Assembly: GCA_004563195.1 (NCBI GenBank) | Contig: SFTJ01000034.1 | Coordinates: 1-30,314, forward strand | Direction of reading: 5' to 3' | DNA length: 30,314 nt | Source: a bacterium | GTDB lineage: Bacteria; Bacteroidota; Bacteroidia; Bacteroidales; Muribaculaceae | Part shown: piece by piece, positions 7,782 through 17,083 of the stretch | Position numbering within the stretch: position 1 is the stretch's first letter | How the letters are laid out: each line of letters begins with the position of its first letter | The notes under the pieces: model-generated | What the model was told of the DNA's origin: nothing | Database searches by the model: none | What the model saw: the letters and a program-made list of their open reading frames with translations, nothing else | Made by a program: the position numbers and the translations under genes

Positions 7782-10700
7782 ATGAAGAAGGCATTGATGA
7801 ACATATATCGAGCGTTGCGCATGGTGATAGTGTCGCTGCTGAGTGCGGCAGTACTATTATTTGCAGCGCTGTATATAGTGCTGTCGATACCTTCGGTGCA
7901 CGACCGTATTCGCCACATTGGCGAAGACGAACTCAGCAAACTCACCGGTGCCAATGTGAAAATAGGGCGAGTAACCATATCGCCATTTCACGACTTGGTG
8001 CTTCAAGACGTGTTTGTGCCCGACCTTCAGGGCGACTCATTGCTCTATGTGAAGGAGCTTGGAGCCGGCATCAGCATCTATAACTTGATGATGAACCGCC
8101 GCGTGGTGTTTACTTATGGAGAGATTTTGGGCATGAAAGGCGCCATACGTCGCCCCGACAAACAATCGCCCACCAACATACAATTTCTCATCGATGCCTT
8201 TTCGTCGAAGGATAAGAAAAAGCCACCCACAAAGTTCGATATAAAAATATATAACCTTGTGATAAGGCAAAGCGAGTTGACCTACGATGTCGACAGCGAG
8301 CCACGACACAGCGGCCGCTTCGATGCCAATCACATAGGAGTGCGAAATCTGCGTGCTGATGTGGCTTTGCCGCGAATGAAGAATAACGACTTCGTGGTAG
8401 ATGTGAAGCGAATCTCATTCGACGAAATCAGCGGCGTGCAGGTGAAAAATTTAGCCACTATATTTGATATCAACGACCGTCATGTGGCATTGAAAAATAC
8501 GAAAATCGAACTCGCCAACTCGTCGTTGGCAATCGATTCGATAGGAATTGCGCTCAACGGGCTCAACTCATTGTCGCAAGCCATCAAGGAGCAGCCTATA
8601 GCATTGCGAATCGACGGTGCACGCATTACACCATGCGATTTGGCGGGATTTGTGCCGCAACTGCGCGCGCTCGACAGCCCATTTGAACTTACGCTTCATG
8701 CCACGGGCAATGCGCAAAATGTGCAAGTCGACAAGCTGACACTGGCAAGCCGCAATCGAAACATCGACATAGCTATAAGCGGAAGAGCCGACCGCGATGC
8801 CTCGACCGGCGAATTGACATTCGATGTGCCGCAGCTCGACGTGACGGCTCATACCGGCGATGCCCTTGCGCTCATCAGCGCCTTTACGTCGCCAAAACCC
8901 AATGTGCGCTCTATGCTCGAAGCTGCACAAAAAGTGCGCCTCGACGGCTCGGCTCATGGTTCGCTCCGCAAAATAACTTTCAACGGCGACATCTTCACCG
9001 CCTTGGGTAATGTGGATGTGAATGCCACTTTTGCCAACCTCAACACGCCTCGAAAGGGCATAAAAGGAAAGGTCTCGACCACAGCTTTCAATTTAGGAAA
9101 AATGCTCAACAAGGAATCGCTTCTCGGCAGCCTTGCACTCAATGCCGACGTTGACTTGCAATTAGACACCAAGACAGTGCAAGGAATGGTGGTGGGCAAT
9201 TTGCCATATTTCGAACTCAAAGGCTATCGCTACAGCGATGGTCAGGTGGATGTGGAACTTGCAGAGAACTCCATCGACGGCCATGTGCGAGTGGATGACC
9301 CCAACTGCAGTCTGCAAGTCGACGGTTACGCCTTACGAGCAGCCCAGGAATCGATTATCGATGCCAATATTGCAGCCACGGGAGTGAATCTGGCTGCACT
9401 TAATCTCTATCAGAAGAATGCCGATAAGAATCTTACGTTCGAAGCCAATGTGAGCTTCACAGGCGATAAGCCCGACAATGCAAACGGCGCACTATTGGTG
9501 AAGGATTTTGCCTTTGTGAATGCCGAGGGCGAAGGTTTGCGTTTGGAGTCGCTGCAAATAGATGCCAAAAACGACAGCGTGCCACAGCGCATAACACTTG
9601 CTTCCGACTTTTTCAATGGTACAATAGAAGGCAGTTACGACTTTATGCATGTGGTGCCCACATTGCAGAATATTTTGGCACAGGCATTGCCTGCATTGGT
9701 GAGCAAATGCCCCGAAAGTCCCGAACAGCTTCGTGCCAACGACTTCACCTTCGACTTTGAACTCGAACCGTGCGAAGACCTCGTGTCGCTGCTGAAATTG
9801 CCGGTCAACATAGTGTATACCACCACTATCAAGGGTTACGTTAACGAGCGCGATGAGAGTTTTGGGGTAGATATCAGCGCACCCTATCTGCAGCAAGGCA
9901 ACAAGATAATAGAATCTACATCGGTAACAGCGAGAAAACTGCCCGAAAAGAAAGATGTAGAACTGCTTGCCTCTACCATTTTCCCGGTTAAGAAAGGAAA
10001 AACGGTGGTAACAGTAGAAGGTAAGGGCGTAGACGATACCGTAGACCTCGATTTGGCATGGAAAATTCTCACCGACCGCGATTATAAAGGCAAATTGAGC
10101 CTGACATCGCGATTCTTCCGCAATGTAGATGAAAAAGTGGCTGTGAATGTAGATGTCAATCCCACCGAACTGGTGTTTAACGACACCATTTGGCAAGTGA
10201 AGCCCGGCCAGGTGCAATACGACGGCGGCATAATAGCCGTGCGCAATCTGCAAGGCATAAGCGGCGAGCAAAGTGTGCTCATCGATGGCATAGTGTCGAA
10301 AAATCAAGAAGACGTGCTGAAGGTGGAACTCAACGAACTAAGCCTCGACTATATATTCGAGACTTTGGCAATAGATAATGTGATGTTTGGCGGCACTGCC
10401 ACCGGCAAGTTCTATGCATCTAATCTGCTCTCAGGCGCGCCGATACTCGAGACACCTAACCTGCATGTGGAAAACATAGCCTACAACAAGTGCCGCATGG
10501 GCAATGCCGATATCAAGAGTAATTGGGATAACGAAACCAAAGGAATCAATCTCTACGCCAATATTGCTCAAGACAACGGATTGACCTCGATAATAGAGGG
10601 CGCAATATATCCCACATGCGACTCGCTGAGCATCAACTTCGATGCACATCGTGCCAAGATAGGTTTCTTGCAGCCATTTATGCAAGCCATCACATCGGAT

Positions 10701-12314
10701 ATTACAGGAGAAGTGTCGGGTAAGGCATGCCTTTACGGCGACTTCCATAATATCAACCTCTATGGCGATATTTTTGCCGATGAGCTGCGGTTTAAGGTCG
10801 ATTACACCAATGTGTATTACACGGCGAGCGACTCGGTGCACATAGTGCCCGGCTACATAGCCTTCGACAATATCACCATACACGACCGCGACGGCCGAAC
10901 GGCAAAGGTGAACGGTTGGCTCAAACACGACTATTTCCACCGGCCTGAATTCGACTTCAGCATAACCGAAGCCGACAATTTGCTGTGCTACGACGTAACG
11001 CCTGCCATCAGCCCCGACTGGTATGGCACCATCTATGGCAACGGATCGGCATTTGTGAAGGGCGGACCCGGCATTTGCGAGATAGGAGTGAATATGGAGA
11101 CCCGCGACCGAAGCCGATTTACTTTTGTGCTCAGCGACAATATCGCCGCCACCGAATATAATTTCATTACCTTCGTCGACCGCAACAAGACCGACGAAGA
11201 AGAGGACGACGGCATACCGCAGATAGTGAAAGAACTCACCGCCAAAAACATAAAGAACAACGAGTCAGCACCATCGATATTCCGAATCGACATACAGGCC
11301 GATATCACCAATGTGGCACAACTCACCGTGGTGATGGACCCTGTGGGCGGCGATAAGATAAGAGGTAACGGTAGGGGAAATATGCGACTCACCTACGATA
11401 GCAGCGATGAAAGTCTGGGCATGTACGGCAAGTACGAACTCGAGAAGGGTAGTTACAACTTCACCTTGCAAGATATTATTATCAAAGATTTCACCATCAA
11501 TTCGGGTAGTAATATCAGTTTCAACGGCGACCCGTATTCAGCCAATCTCGACATCAAGGCAGCTTATTCGCTCAATGCCAATCTGCTCGACCTCGATGAG
11601 TCGTTTGCATCCGATCGCGAACTCAATCGCACCAATGTGCCCGTCAATGCCATATTGATGGCACGCGGCGATATGCGACAGCCCGACATTTCGTTCGACC
11701 TCGAGTTCCCCACTATCAGCACCGAGGCTGAGCGAAAGGTGAAGAGTATTATCAGCACCGACGACTTGATGAACCGTCAGATATTGTATCTCTTGGCGCT
11801 GAATCGCTTCTATACACCCGAATATATGGGCAATCAGACTCGCAACAATGAACTTGCTTCGGTGGCTTCGTCAACACTCTCGTCGCAACTCTCGAATATG
11901 CTTGGCCAGTTGAGTGAAAACTGGAGCATATCGCCTAATTTCCGAAGCGATAAGGGCGACTTCTCCGATGTGGAAGTGGACTTGGCACTTTCGAGTCAGT
12001 TGCTCAACAATCGACTGATATTCAATGGTAACTTCGGTTATCGCGACAATAGCATGAACACCCGCAACAGCAATTTTATAGGTGATTTCGATATAGAGTA
12101 TCTGCTCAATCGAAGGGGCACCTTGCGACTCAAGGCATATAATCACTTCAACGACCAGAATTATTATGTGCGCAGCGCAATGACCACTCAGGGCGTGGGT
12201 GTGGAATTTAAACTCGATTTCGAGAACCCCTTCAGAAAACCCCGAACGGTGTTGCCCGCAGCCGACGATAGCATAAGCAAACACAAAAATGAGGCTGCCG
12301 ACACAGTGAAATGA
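7782..12314 (+). CDS. tamB: TamB-like translocation and assembly module / AsmA-like lipid-transfer protein
   Basis: A very long (1510 residues) envelope protein. A single N-terminal transmembrane helix (about residues 13-35, VIVSLLSAAVLLFAALYIVL) anchors it in the inner membrane. The rest is a periplasmic series of amphipathic beta strands, the signature of the AsmA/TamB group that forms hydrophobic grooves bridging the two membranes. The C-terminal 350-400 residues carry the DUF490/TamB domain (GSYNFTLQDIIIKDFTI and DLMNRQILYLLALNRFYTPE are typical). In Proteobacteria TamB works with the outer-membrane protein TamA; no TamA is in the window. The downstream DUF4421 gene starts 3 bp after its stop, so the two are likely co-expressed. 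Whether it acts in protein insertion or phospholipid transport cannot be read from sequence. Confidence 0.88.
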   Translation: MKKALMNIYRALRMVIVSLLSAAVLLFAALYIVLSIPSVHDRIRHIGEDELSKLTGANVKIGRVTISPFHDLVLQDVFVPDLQGDSLLYVKELGAGISIYNLMMNRRVVFTYGEILGMKGAIRRPDKQSPTNIQFLIDAFSSKDKKKPPTKFDIKIYNLVIRQSELTYDVDSEPRHSGRFDANHIGVRNLRADVALPRMKNNDFVVDVKRISFDEISGVQVKNLATIFDINDRHVALKNTKIELANSSLAIDSIGIALNGLNSLSQAIKEQPIALRIDGARITPCDLAGFVPQLRALDSPFELTLHATGNAQNVQVDKLTLASRNRNIDIAISGRADRDASTGELTFDVPQLDVTAHTGDALALISAFTSPKPNVRSMLEAAQKVRLDGSAHGSLRKITFNGDIFTALGNVDVNATFANLNTPRKGIKGKVSTTAFNLGKMLNKESLLGSLALNADVDLQLDTKTVQGMVVGNLPYFELKGYRYSDGQVDVELAENSIDGHVRVDDPNCSLQVDGYALRAAQESIIDANIAATGVNLAALNLYQKNADKNLTFEANVSFTGDKPDNANGALLVKDFAFVNAEGEGLRLESLQIDAKNDSVPQRITLASDFFNGTIEGSYDFMHVVPTLQNILAQALPALVSKCPESPEQLRANDFTFDFELEPCEDLVSLLKLPVNIVYTTTIKGYVNERDESFGVDISAPYLQQGNKIIESTSVTARKLPEKKDVELLASTIFPVKKGKTVVTVEGKGVDDTVDLDLAWKILTDRDYKGKLSLTSRFFRNVDEKVAVNVDVNPTELVFNDTIWQVKPGQVQYDGGIIAVRNLQGISGEQSVLIDGIVSKNQEDVLKVELNELSLDYIFETLAIDNVMFGGTATGKFYASNLLSGAPILETPNLHVENIAYNKCRMGNADIKSNWDNETKGINLYANIAQDNGLTSIIEGAIYPTCDSLSINFDAHRAKIGFLQPFMQAITSDITGEVSGKACLYGDFHNINLYGDIFADELRFKVDYTNVYYTASDSVHIVPGYIAFDNITIHDRDGRTAKVNGWLKHDYFHRPEFDFSITEADNLLCYDVTPAISPDWYGTIYGNGSAFVKGGPGICEIGVNMETRDRSRFTFVLSDNIAATEYNFITFVDRNKTDEEEDDGIPQIVKELTAKNIKNNESAPSIFRIDIQADITNVAQLTVVMDPVGGDKIRGNGRGNMRLTYDSSDESLGMYGKYELEKGSYNFTLQDIIIKDFTINSGSNISFNGDPYSANLDIKAAYSLNANLLDLDESFASDRELNRTNVPVNAILMARGDMRQPDISFDLEFPTISTEAERKVKSIISTDDLMNRQILYLLALNRFYTPEYMGNQTRNNELASVASSTLSSQLSNMLGQLSENWSISPNFRSDKGDFSDVEVDLALSSQLLNNRLIFNGNFGYRDNSMNTRNSNFIGDFDIEYLLNRRGTLRLKAYNHFNDQNYYVRSAMTTQGVGVEFKLDFENPFRKPRTVLPAADDSISKHKNEAADTVK

Positions 12315-12317
12315 CCT

Positions 12318-13562
12318 ATGGAGGAGATGAGGCATAACGCGATGAAATACGCAGAACGACAAATATTAATATTGATGCTCTTGGTGATAACTGCTATGGC
12401 ACCCACAAAAGCCACTGCAGAGGCTGAGAGTATACCCGATGAGTCGGTCTACGTGCCGTCGGCTGAGGTTCAAGTGAAGCCTCAAGGGGGCGACAGCACC
12501 CTTGTGCAGAACACCGACAGCCTGATTATGCTCCGAAAATTGCGTGCCAACGACTATTGGAAGCAGCAGTTGATGAAAGGAAAACTCGACCTCAACGATG
12601 AGAGTATACGCTACCCATCGTTCTTGCAGATGTGCGTCAACCTCTATCGCTGGGGCGACCGCACATTCAATAGCTACGACCCCGAATATGTCACCGGAAC
12701 CGGGTATAAATGCAAGGCGATAGTGAAGAACGAAGAGTGGCTCGAAAGCTACGCCATGCGCTTCCCTCAGAAGGTGAGTATGGGCATGATAACCAATATA
12801 TCGTCGAACTTGGGTGCCTATGTGTCGTATATGGCGGTAAGCTTGGGCTATTCGCAAGAAATGAATGTGCTCTTTGGCAACAAACACTCCGGTCAGAGGA
12901 AATACGAACTGCAGTTCACTTGCTCGCGCTTTGCTGCCGAGTTTTATCTCAATGAGAATAGCGGTGGCACCAACATACACCATTTCGGCGACTACAACGA
13001 TGGAAAATGGTTTACCGACGAGTTTCCCGGACTCTCGCAGGAGTCGTATGGCGTGGATGTGTATTACTTTTTCAATAACAAGAAGTATTCGCAAGGCGCG
13101 GCATACAACTTTTCCAAGTTTCAGAAGCGCAGTGCTGGCTCTTTGATTGGCGGATTCACTATCTCGCACCACAACATAGGACTCGACTTTTCGAGTCTGA
13201 GCGACGAACTCAAATCGCAACTGCCTGAGGATAAGATGGTATATCGTTTTAAGTACGACGACTATTGCTTCCTCTTGGGCTACGGCTACAACTGGGTGTT
13301 TAAGCCTAATTGGCTTTTCAATGTGTCGATGCTCCCATCGGTGGGCTTTAAACACTGTTTTGCCGACAATATCGACGGATATGGCAACATATTTTCGCTC
13401 AATATAAAAGGCAAATTGGGACTTGTGTACAACCATAAGCGCTTCTTCTACGGATTGGGATTTCGTTTCGACGGACACTGGTACCGAAGCAAGCACTATG
13501 GATTTTTCAACTCGATAGAGATACTCACGCTCACGGCGGGATTTCGATTCGATATATTTTGA
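12318..13562 (+). CDS. DUF4421 family protein, probable outer-membrane beta-barrel
   Basis: 414 residues from the first ATG. Further in-frame ATGs lie at 12327 and 12342; the one at 12342 gives MKYAERQILILMLLVITAM, a cleaner signal peptide ending near ATA-EAES, so the true start may be there. After a spacer the protein resembles the DUF4421 family known from Bacteroides: KVSMGMITNISSNLGAY, VSLGYSQEMN, GVDVYYFFNNKKYSQGAAY and GGFTISHHNIGLDF. Alternating hydrophobic and aromatic strands, and a C-terminus ending in phenylalanine (GFRFDIF), suggest an outer-membrane barrel. Function is unknown. Its position directly after tamB makes an envelope role likely; I infer it could be a TamB client or partner. 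Confidence 0.8.
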   Translation: MEEMRHNAMKYAERQILILMLLVITAMAPTKATAEAESIPDESVYVPSAEVQVKPQGGDSTLVQNTDSLIMLRKLRANDYWKQQLMKGKLDLNDESIRYPSFLQMCVNLYRWGDRTFNSYDPEYVTGTGYKCKAIVKNEEWLESYAMRFPQKVSMGMITNISSNLGAYVSYMAVSLGYSQEMNVLFGNKHSGQRKYELQFTCSRFAAEFYLNENSGGTNIHHFGDYNDGKWFTDEFPGLSQESYGVDVYYFFNNKKYSQGAAYNFSKFQKRSAGSLIGGFTISHHNIGLDFSSLSDELKSQLPEDKMVYRFKYDDYCFLLGYGYNWVFKPNWLFNVSMLPSVGFKHCFADNIDGYGNIFSLNIKGKLGLVYNHKRFFYGLGFRFDGHWYRSKHYGFFNSIEILTLTAGFRFDIF

Positions 13563-13600
13563 CAACAATTAAAAACGAAACACATTATATATAATATATT

Positions 13601-14617
13601 ATGAGTGTAATAATACTTGGAATAGAGTCGTCGTGCGACGATACATCGGCGGCAATCATCAAGGATGGCGTGCTGATGTCGAATGTGATAGCAAGCCAGA
13701 AGGTGCATGAGGCATACGGCGGGGTAGTTCCCGAATTGGCATCGCGTGCGCATCAGCAAAACATAGTTCCGGTGGTTTCGGAAGCCATTCGCCAGGCCGG
13801 CATTACTAAAAACGATATCAACGCAATAGCATTCACACGCGGACCGGGACTTATGGGTTCGCTGCTCGTGGGCACCTCGTTTGCCAAGGGCTTGGCTCTG
13901 TCGCTGGGAATACCATTGCTCGATGTTAACCACCTGCACGGACATGTGCTCGCTCACTTTGTGAAAGAAGACGAAAACACCGAAGTGCCCGAGTTTCCTT
14001 ATCTGTGCCTGCTCGTTTCGGGCGGCAATTCGCAGATTATCAAGGTTAATTCGCCCTACGATATGGAAGTGCTGGGTCAAACCATCGACGATGCGGCTGG
14101 CGAAGCATTCGATAAGTGCGCCAAGGTGATGGGATTGCCTTATCCCGGCGGACCGATTATCGACCGCCTTGCTGCCGAAGGCGATGCCGAGCGATTTAAG
14201 TTCAGCAAACCACATATCCCCGGCTTGGACTATAGTTTCAGCGGTCTGAAAACATCTTTTCTCTACACCCTTCGCGATGCCAAGAAACTCAACGAAAACT
14301 TCATCGAAGAGAATATGGCAGACCTTGCGGCATCGTTGCAGAAAACCATCATCGACATCTTGATGGATAAGTTCGGTAAGGCGATAAAGCAGACCAAAAT
14401 CAAAACAGTGGCGATAGGTGGCGGTGTGTCGGCCAACTCAGGCGTGCGCAATGCCGTGCAAGTCTACTGCGAGCGCCGAGGCATAAAGGCATTTATCCCC
14501 AAACGCTCCTTTACCACCGACAATGCGGCTATGATAGCCATTGCAGGTTATTTTAAGTATCTTAACAAAGAATATTGCGACATATCGCTGCCTCCATTTG
14601 CAAGGGTAACGGTGTGA
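13601..14617 (+). CDS. tsaD: tRNA N6-adenosine threonylcarbamoyltransferase
   Basis: Transfers the threonylcarbamoyl group from TC-AMP to A37 of ANN-reading tRNAs (t6A; EC 2.3.1.234), working with TsaB and TsaE, neither of which is in the window. The 338-residue length is normal. The N-terminus GIESSCDDTSAAI is the family signature, followed by VVPELASRAHQQN. The metal ligands are His111 and His115 (NHLHGH), and the C-terminal half shows GGGVSANSGVR and a late Asp in FTTDNAAMIA. The gene is 38 bp after the DUF4421 gene and 39 bp before cinA. Confidence 0.97.
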   Translation: MSVIILGIESSCDDTSAAIIKDGVLMSNVIASQKVHEAYGGVVPELASRAHQQNIVPVVSEAIRQAGITKNDINAIAFTRGPGLMGSLLVGTSFAKGLALSLGIPLLDVNHLHGHVLAHFVKEDENTEVPEFPYLCLLVSGGNSQIIKVNSPYDMEVLGQTIDDAAGEAFDKCAKVMGLPYPGGPIIDRLAAEGDAERFKFSKPHIPGLDYSFSGLKTSFLYTLRDAKKLNENFIEENMADLAASLQKTIIDILMDKFGKAIKQTKIKTVAIGGGVSANSGVRNAVQVYCERRGIKAFIPKRSFTTDNAAMIAIAGYFKYLNKEYCDISLPPFARVTV

Positions 14618-14656
14618 AATAAATAAATGTTGTACTAAAACTGATAGAAAACTACA

Positions 14657-15901
14657 ATGGATTATTCGATAATAGTAGTGGGCGACGAGTTGCTTATCGG
14701 GCAAGTTACCGACACCAATTCGGGTTGGATAGCCCGCAATCTTCGTCCTTACGGATGGAAAACCAAGAGCGTAAAGGTAGTAAGCGACGATGCCAAAGAG
14801 ATAGAGAAGGCCATCGACGAAGCCTTTGACCAAACCGATGTGGTGCTTATGACAGGCGGCCTTGGTCCTACTAAAGATGATATCACCAAATCTACGCTTT
14901 GCGAATATTTCGGCGGCGAGATGGTGCTCGATGAAGCCACCTTGCTCAATGTGGAAGAAGTGCTTAACAAGCGCGGCTTGACAATGAACGACCTCAATCA
15001 TAATCAAGCCATGGTGCCCTCGTCGTGCCGAGTGATACAGAATCGCGTGGGCACAGCACCGCTCATGTGGTTTGAAAAAGACGATAAAGTGTTGGTGTCG
15101 ATGCCCGGTGTGCCGTTTGAGACCGAGACTATGATGGCAGAGGCAGTGATACCACAACTCGTGGAGCACTTTATGAACGATAAATACATAGAATATCGCA
15201 CCTTCGTGGTAATCGACTATTCCGAAAGCGTGCTTGCCCTGACACTTGCCGACTTTGAGAGCCGTTTGCCTGAATTTGTTAAGTTGGCTTATCTTCCTAA
15301 ACCTGGAGTCATACGCCTTCGCCTTTCGGCAATAGGTGATGATGAGGCAGAGATAAAAGCGGCTATGGACGACCTCGAAAAATCGCTTTATGAGATACTT
15401 GGCAAAAATATCATAGCCAACGAAGACAAGACCCCGTCGGAGATACTCGGAGGCTTGCTTCTGAAGCACAATATGACGCTCGCCACTGCCGAAAGTTGCA
15501 CAGGTGGCAATGTGGCACACACCATCACCCAGGTTGCCGGCAGTTCGGCTTACTTTGTGGGTTCGGTGGTGTCGTACTGCAACGGGGTTAAGAAAAATCT
15601 GCTCGGAGTACCCGAGAAAGTGCTTAACACCGAGGGTGCAGTGAGTGAGCCCACCGTAAGGCAGATGAGCCTCGGCGTGAGTTCGTTGCTCGGCACCGAC
15701 TGTGCAGTGGCCACATCGGGTATAGCCGGACCGGGTGGAGCAGTGCCCGGCAAGCCGGTGGGCACGGTGTGGATGTCGGCAAAATGCGGCGACCGCCTTG
15801 TCACCGAGTGCCGCCGTTTCCCGGGTTCGCGCGACCGAGTAATCGAGCGTGCTACCACCCATGTCACGCTAATGCTCATAAAGTTGCTTCTCGGTGAGTA
15901 A
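14657..15901 (+). CDS. cinA: CinA: nicotinamide-nucleotide amidase with N-terminal MoCF-like domain
   Basis: 414 residues with two domains. Residues about 1-170 form the molybdopterin-binding-like (COG1058) domain, with VVGDELLIGQVTDTN and GGLGPTKDD at 67-75. From about 258 comes the PncC-type amidase domain, with the signature AESCTGG at 278-284 and SGIAGPGG further on. The enzyme recycles nicotinamide mononucleotide to nicotinate mononucleotide (EC 3.5.1.42), and the N-terminal domain of relatives hydrolyses ADP-ribose. It therefore links functionally to nadE at the start of the same run. The name comes from competence induction in Gram-positives; nothing here suggests competence. Confidence 0.95.
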   Translation: MDYSIIVVGDELLIGQVTDTNSGWIARNLRPYGWKTKSVKVVSDDAKEIEKAIDEAFDQTDVVLMTGGLGPTKDDITKSTLCEYFGGEMVLDEATLLNVEEVLNKRGLTMNDLNHNQAMVPSSCRVIQNRVGTAPLMWFEKDDKVLVSMPGVPFETETMMAEAVIPQLVEHFMNDKYIEYRTFVVIDYSESVLALTLADFESRLPEFVKLAYLPKPGVIRLRLSAIGDDEAEIKAAMDDLEKSLYEILGKNIIANEDKTPSEILGGLLLKHNMTLATAESCTGGNVAHTITQVAGSSAYFVGSVVSYCNGVKKNLLGVPEKVLNTEGAVSEPTVRQMSLGVSSLLGTDCAVATSGIAGPGGAVPGKPVGTVWMSAKCGDRLVTECRRFPGSRDRVIERATTHVTLMLIKLLLGE

Positions 15902-15929
15902 TAATCGTCTCAACACACCCCAAAAAGCC

Positions 15930-17024
15930 ATGAGTGAAGCTATAAATGCGGTGAATACGACAAAGCCACAGCGCTATGACTTTATCGACCTCTATAGGGG
16001 CTTTATAATGATGGTGATAGTGTGGAATCACACCATCGATTTTAAGGTTACCATTTGGTGGTCGATGCTTAACTCTGCCGTGATACCCGGATTTTTCTTC
16101 ATCTCTGCCTTGATGTATAAAGACTGCACTCCGCGCGAGTTTGTGCTGCGAATGTTCAATCGCATTATTGTGCCGTTTTTCCTCTTCGAGGGGCTATACC
16201 TCGGCCTGCATATTGTCACCGACCCCGATATGACATTCTATAAGCTTAAATGCCAGATGTTTGCGTGGATATATCACGGCAAGATAATGAACTATCCGCT
16301 GTGGTATGTGAGGAGCCTGTTTGCGGTGTTTGTGCTGCATTATTTGGCAGAGCTGCTTGAGCGCCGGCTCGGCATGGCGGGCAAGGTGATAGTGGGAATA
16401 GCAGCCATGGCATTGGCCTACTTTGTGTGGACACACATCGACGAGTATCGGCATTGTTGCGACCACAGCGACCTCGCCATAGCCTATTTTATTATGGCAG
16501 TACCCGCCACGGTGTTGTTATTTCCGGTTTTTCACTATGTGGCCAAATGTCGCAAGCTGCTGTTGCGAAGCTACGATTGGCGTTTGATGGCATCGGTGAT
16601 GGTGGTGAGTGCAGTGGCATGCTACATAGTGTCGCCGCGTCACTATCTGTGGTTTCATTACACCATGTTTTTGCATTGCAGTTTTGTGCAGTTCTATGCA
16701 TCGATAATCACAGCTGTGGCTACGCTTTACTGCTTGGCGCAATTGGTGCACCGACTGCCGTATCTCAATTATGTGGGTCGAAACACAATGATAGTGCTCG
16801 GATTTCACATGTTGATAGTGATGCTGATGGGGCGCTTGCTCGGCATAACCGACCATGTGGTGCAGTTTGTGGTGCTGGCAGTGATGGTGCCACCATTGAT
16901 ATGGCTTTGTGTCAACAAGATGCCTGTTTTTACCGGGCACTTCGATTATTTGCGCATCGTCGATGGGAAAATAGCGTTTTGGTGGATGAAAAAAGGTAAA
17001 AAGCCCTCAAAAGTTGAGAATTGA
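15930..17024 (+). CDS. Acyltransferase family 3 integral membrane protein
   Basis: An inner-membrane O-acyltransferase of the OafA/OpgC group, about 364 residues with roughly ten hydrophobic helices. The opening FIDLYRGFIMMVIVWNHT is the usual 'D-x-x-R-G-x-x-(I/L)-x-x-V-x-x-x-H' start of the family, with the conserved Arg and His. Family members acylate sugars on surface glycans or glycolipids; the substrate here is unknown. I chose the ATG at 15930, 28 nt after the cinA stop. The frame is open back to a GTG at 15894 that would overlap cinA by 8 nt and add 12 polar residues, which is possible. The last helix is followed by a basic tail (WWMKKGKKPSKVEN), consistent with a cytosolic C-terminus. 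No terminator follows. Confidence 0.87.
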   Translation: MSEAINAVNTTKPQRYDFIDLYRGFIMMVIVWNHTIDFKVTIWWSMLNSAVIPGFFFISALMYKDCTPREFVLRMFNRIIVPFFLFEGLYLGLHIVTDPDMTFYKLKCQMFAWIYHGKIMNYPLWYVRSLFAVFVLHYLAELLERRLGMAGKVIVGIAAMALAYFVWTHIDEYRHCCDHSDLAIAYFIMAVPATVLLFPVFHYVAKCRKLLLRSYDWRLMASVMVVSAVACYIVSPRHYLWFHYTMFLHCSFVQFYASIITAVATLYCLAQLVHRLPYLNYVGRNTMIVLGFHMLIVMLMGRLLGITDHVVQFVVLAVMVPPLIWLCVNKMPVFTGHFDYLRIVDGKIAFWWMKKGKKPSKVEN

Positions 17025-17045
17025 GGTAAAAATATTGATTTATAG

Positions 17046-17078
17046 GTTGGTGGAGTGAAAAATAATTTGTAACTTTGC
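17046..17078 (+). promoter_or_regulatory. Strong Bacteroidota-type promoter of the bL28 operon
   Basis: GTTG at 17046-17049, a 20-nt spacer, then TAACTTTGC at 17070-17078, a perfect -7 box. Transcription should start near 17084, so the ATG of rpmB at 17379 is preceded by a leader of about 295 nt. Confidence 0.8.
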
Positions 17079-17083
17079 ACCAC

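Noticed and set aside
9492..10307. 271-codon antisense frame inside tamB
   Set aside because: It is a shadow of the tamB frame, with no start context or motif.
12366..13568. 400-codon antisense frame opposite the DUF4421 gene
   Set aside because: The plus-strand frame has a signal peptide and family similarity; the antisense product has neither.
14438..15862. 474-codon antisense frame opposite cinA and the end of tsaD
   Set aside because: No motif, odd composition rich in His and Cys, and complete overlap with genuine genes.
14657..15901. Competence system suggested by cinA
   Set aside because: No com or dpr genes are present; CinA is a widespread NAD-recycling enzyme.
15894..15929. GTG at 15894 as the start of the acyltransferase
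   Set aside because: It would overlap cinA by 8 nt and add only a polar stretch; the ATG at 15930 is simpler. It cannot be excluded.
16427..16999. 190-codon plus-strand frame inside the acyltransferase gene
   Set aside because: It overlaps in another frame; the acyltransferase frame has regular membrane helices and the family motif.
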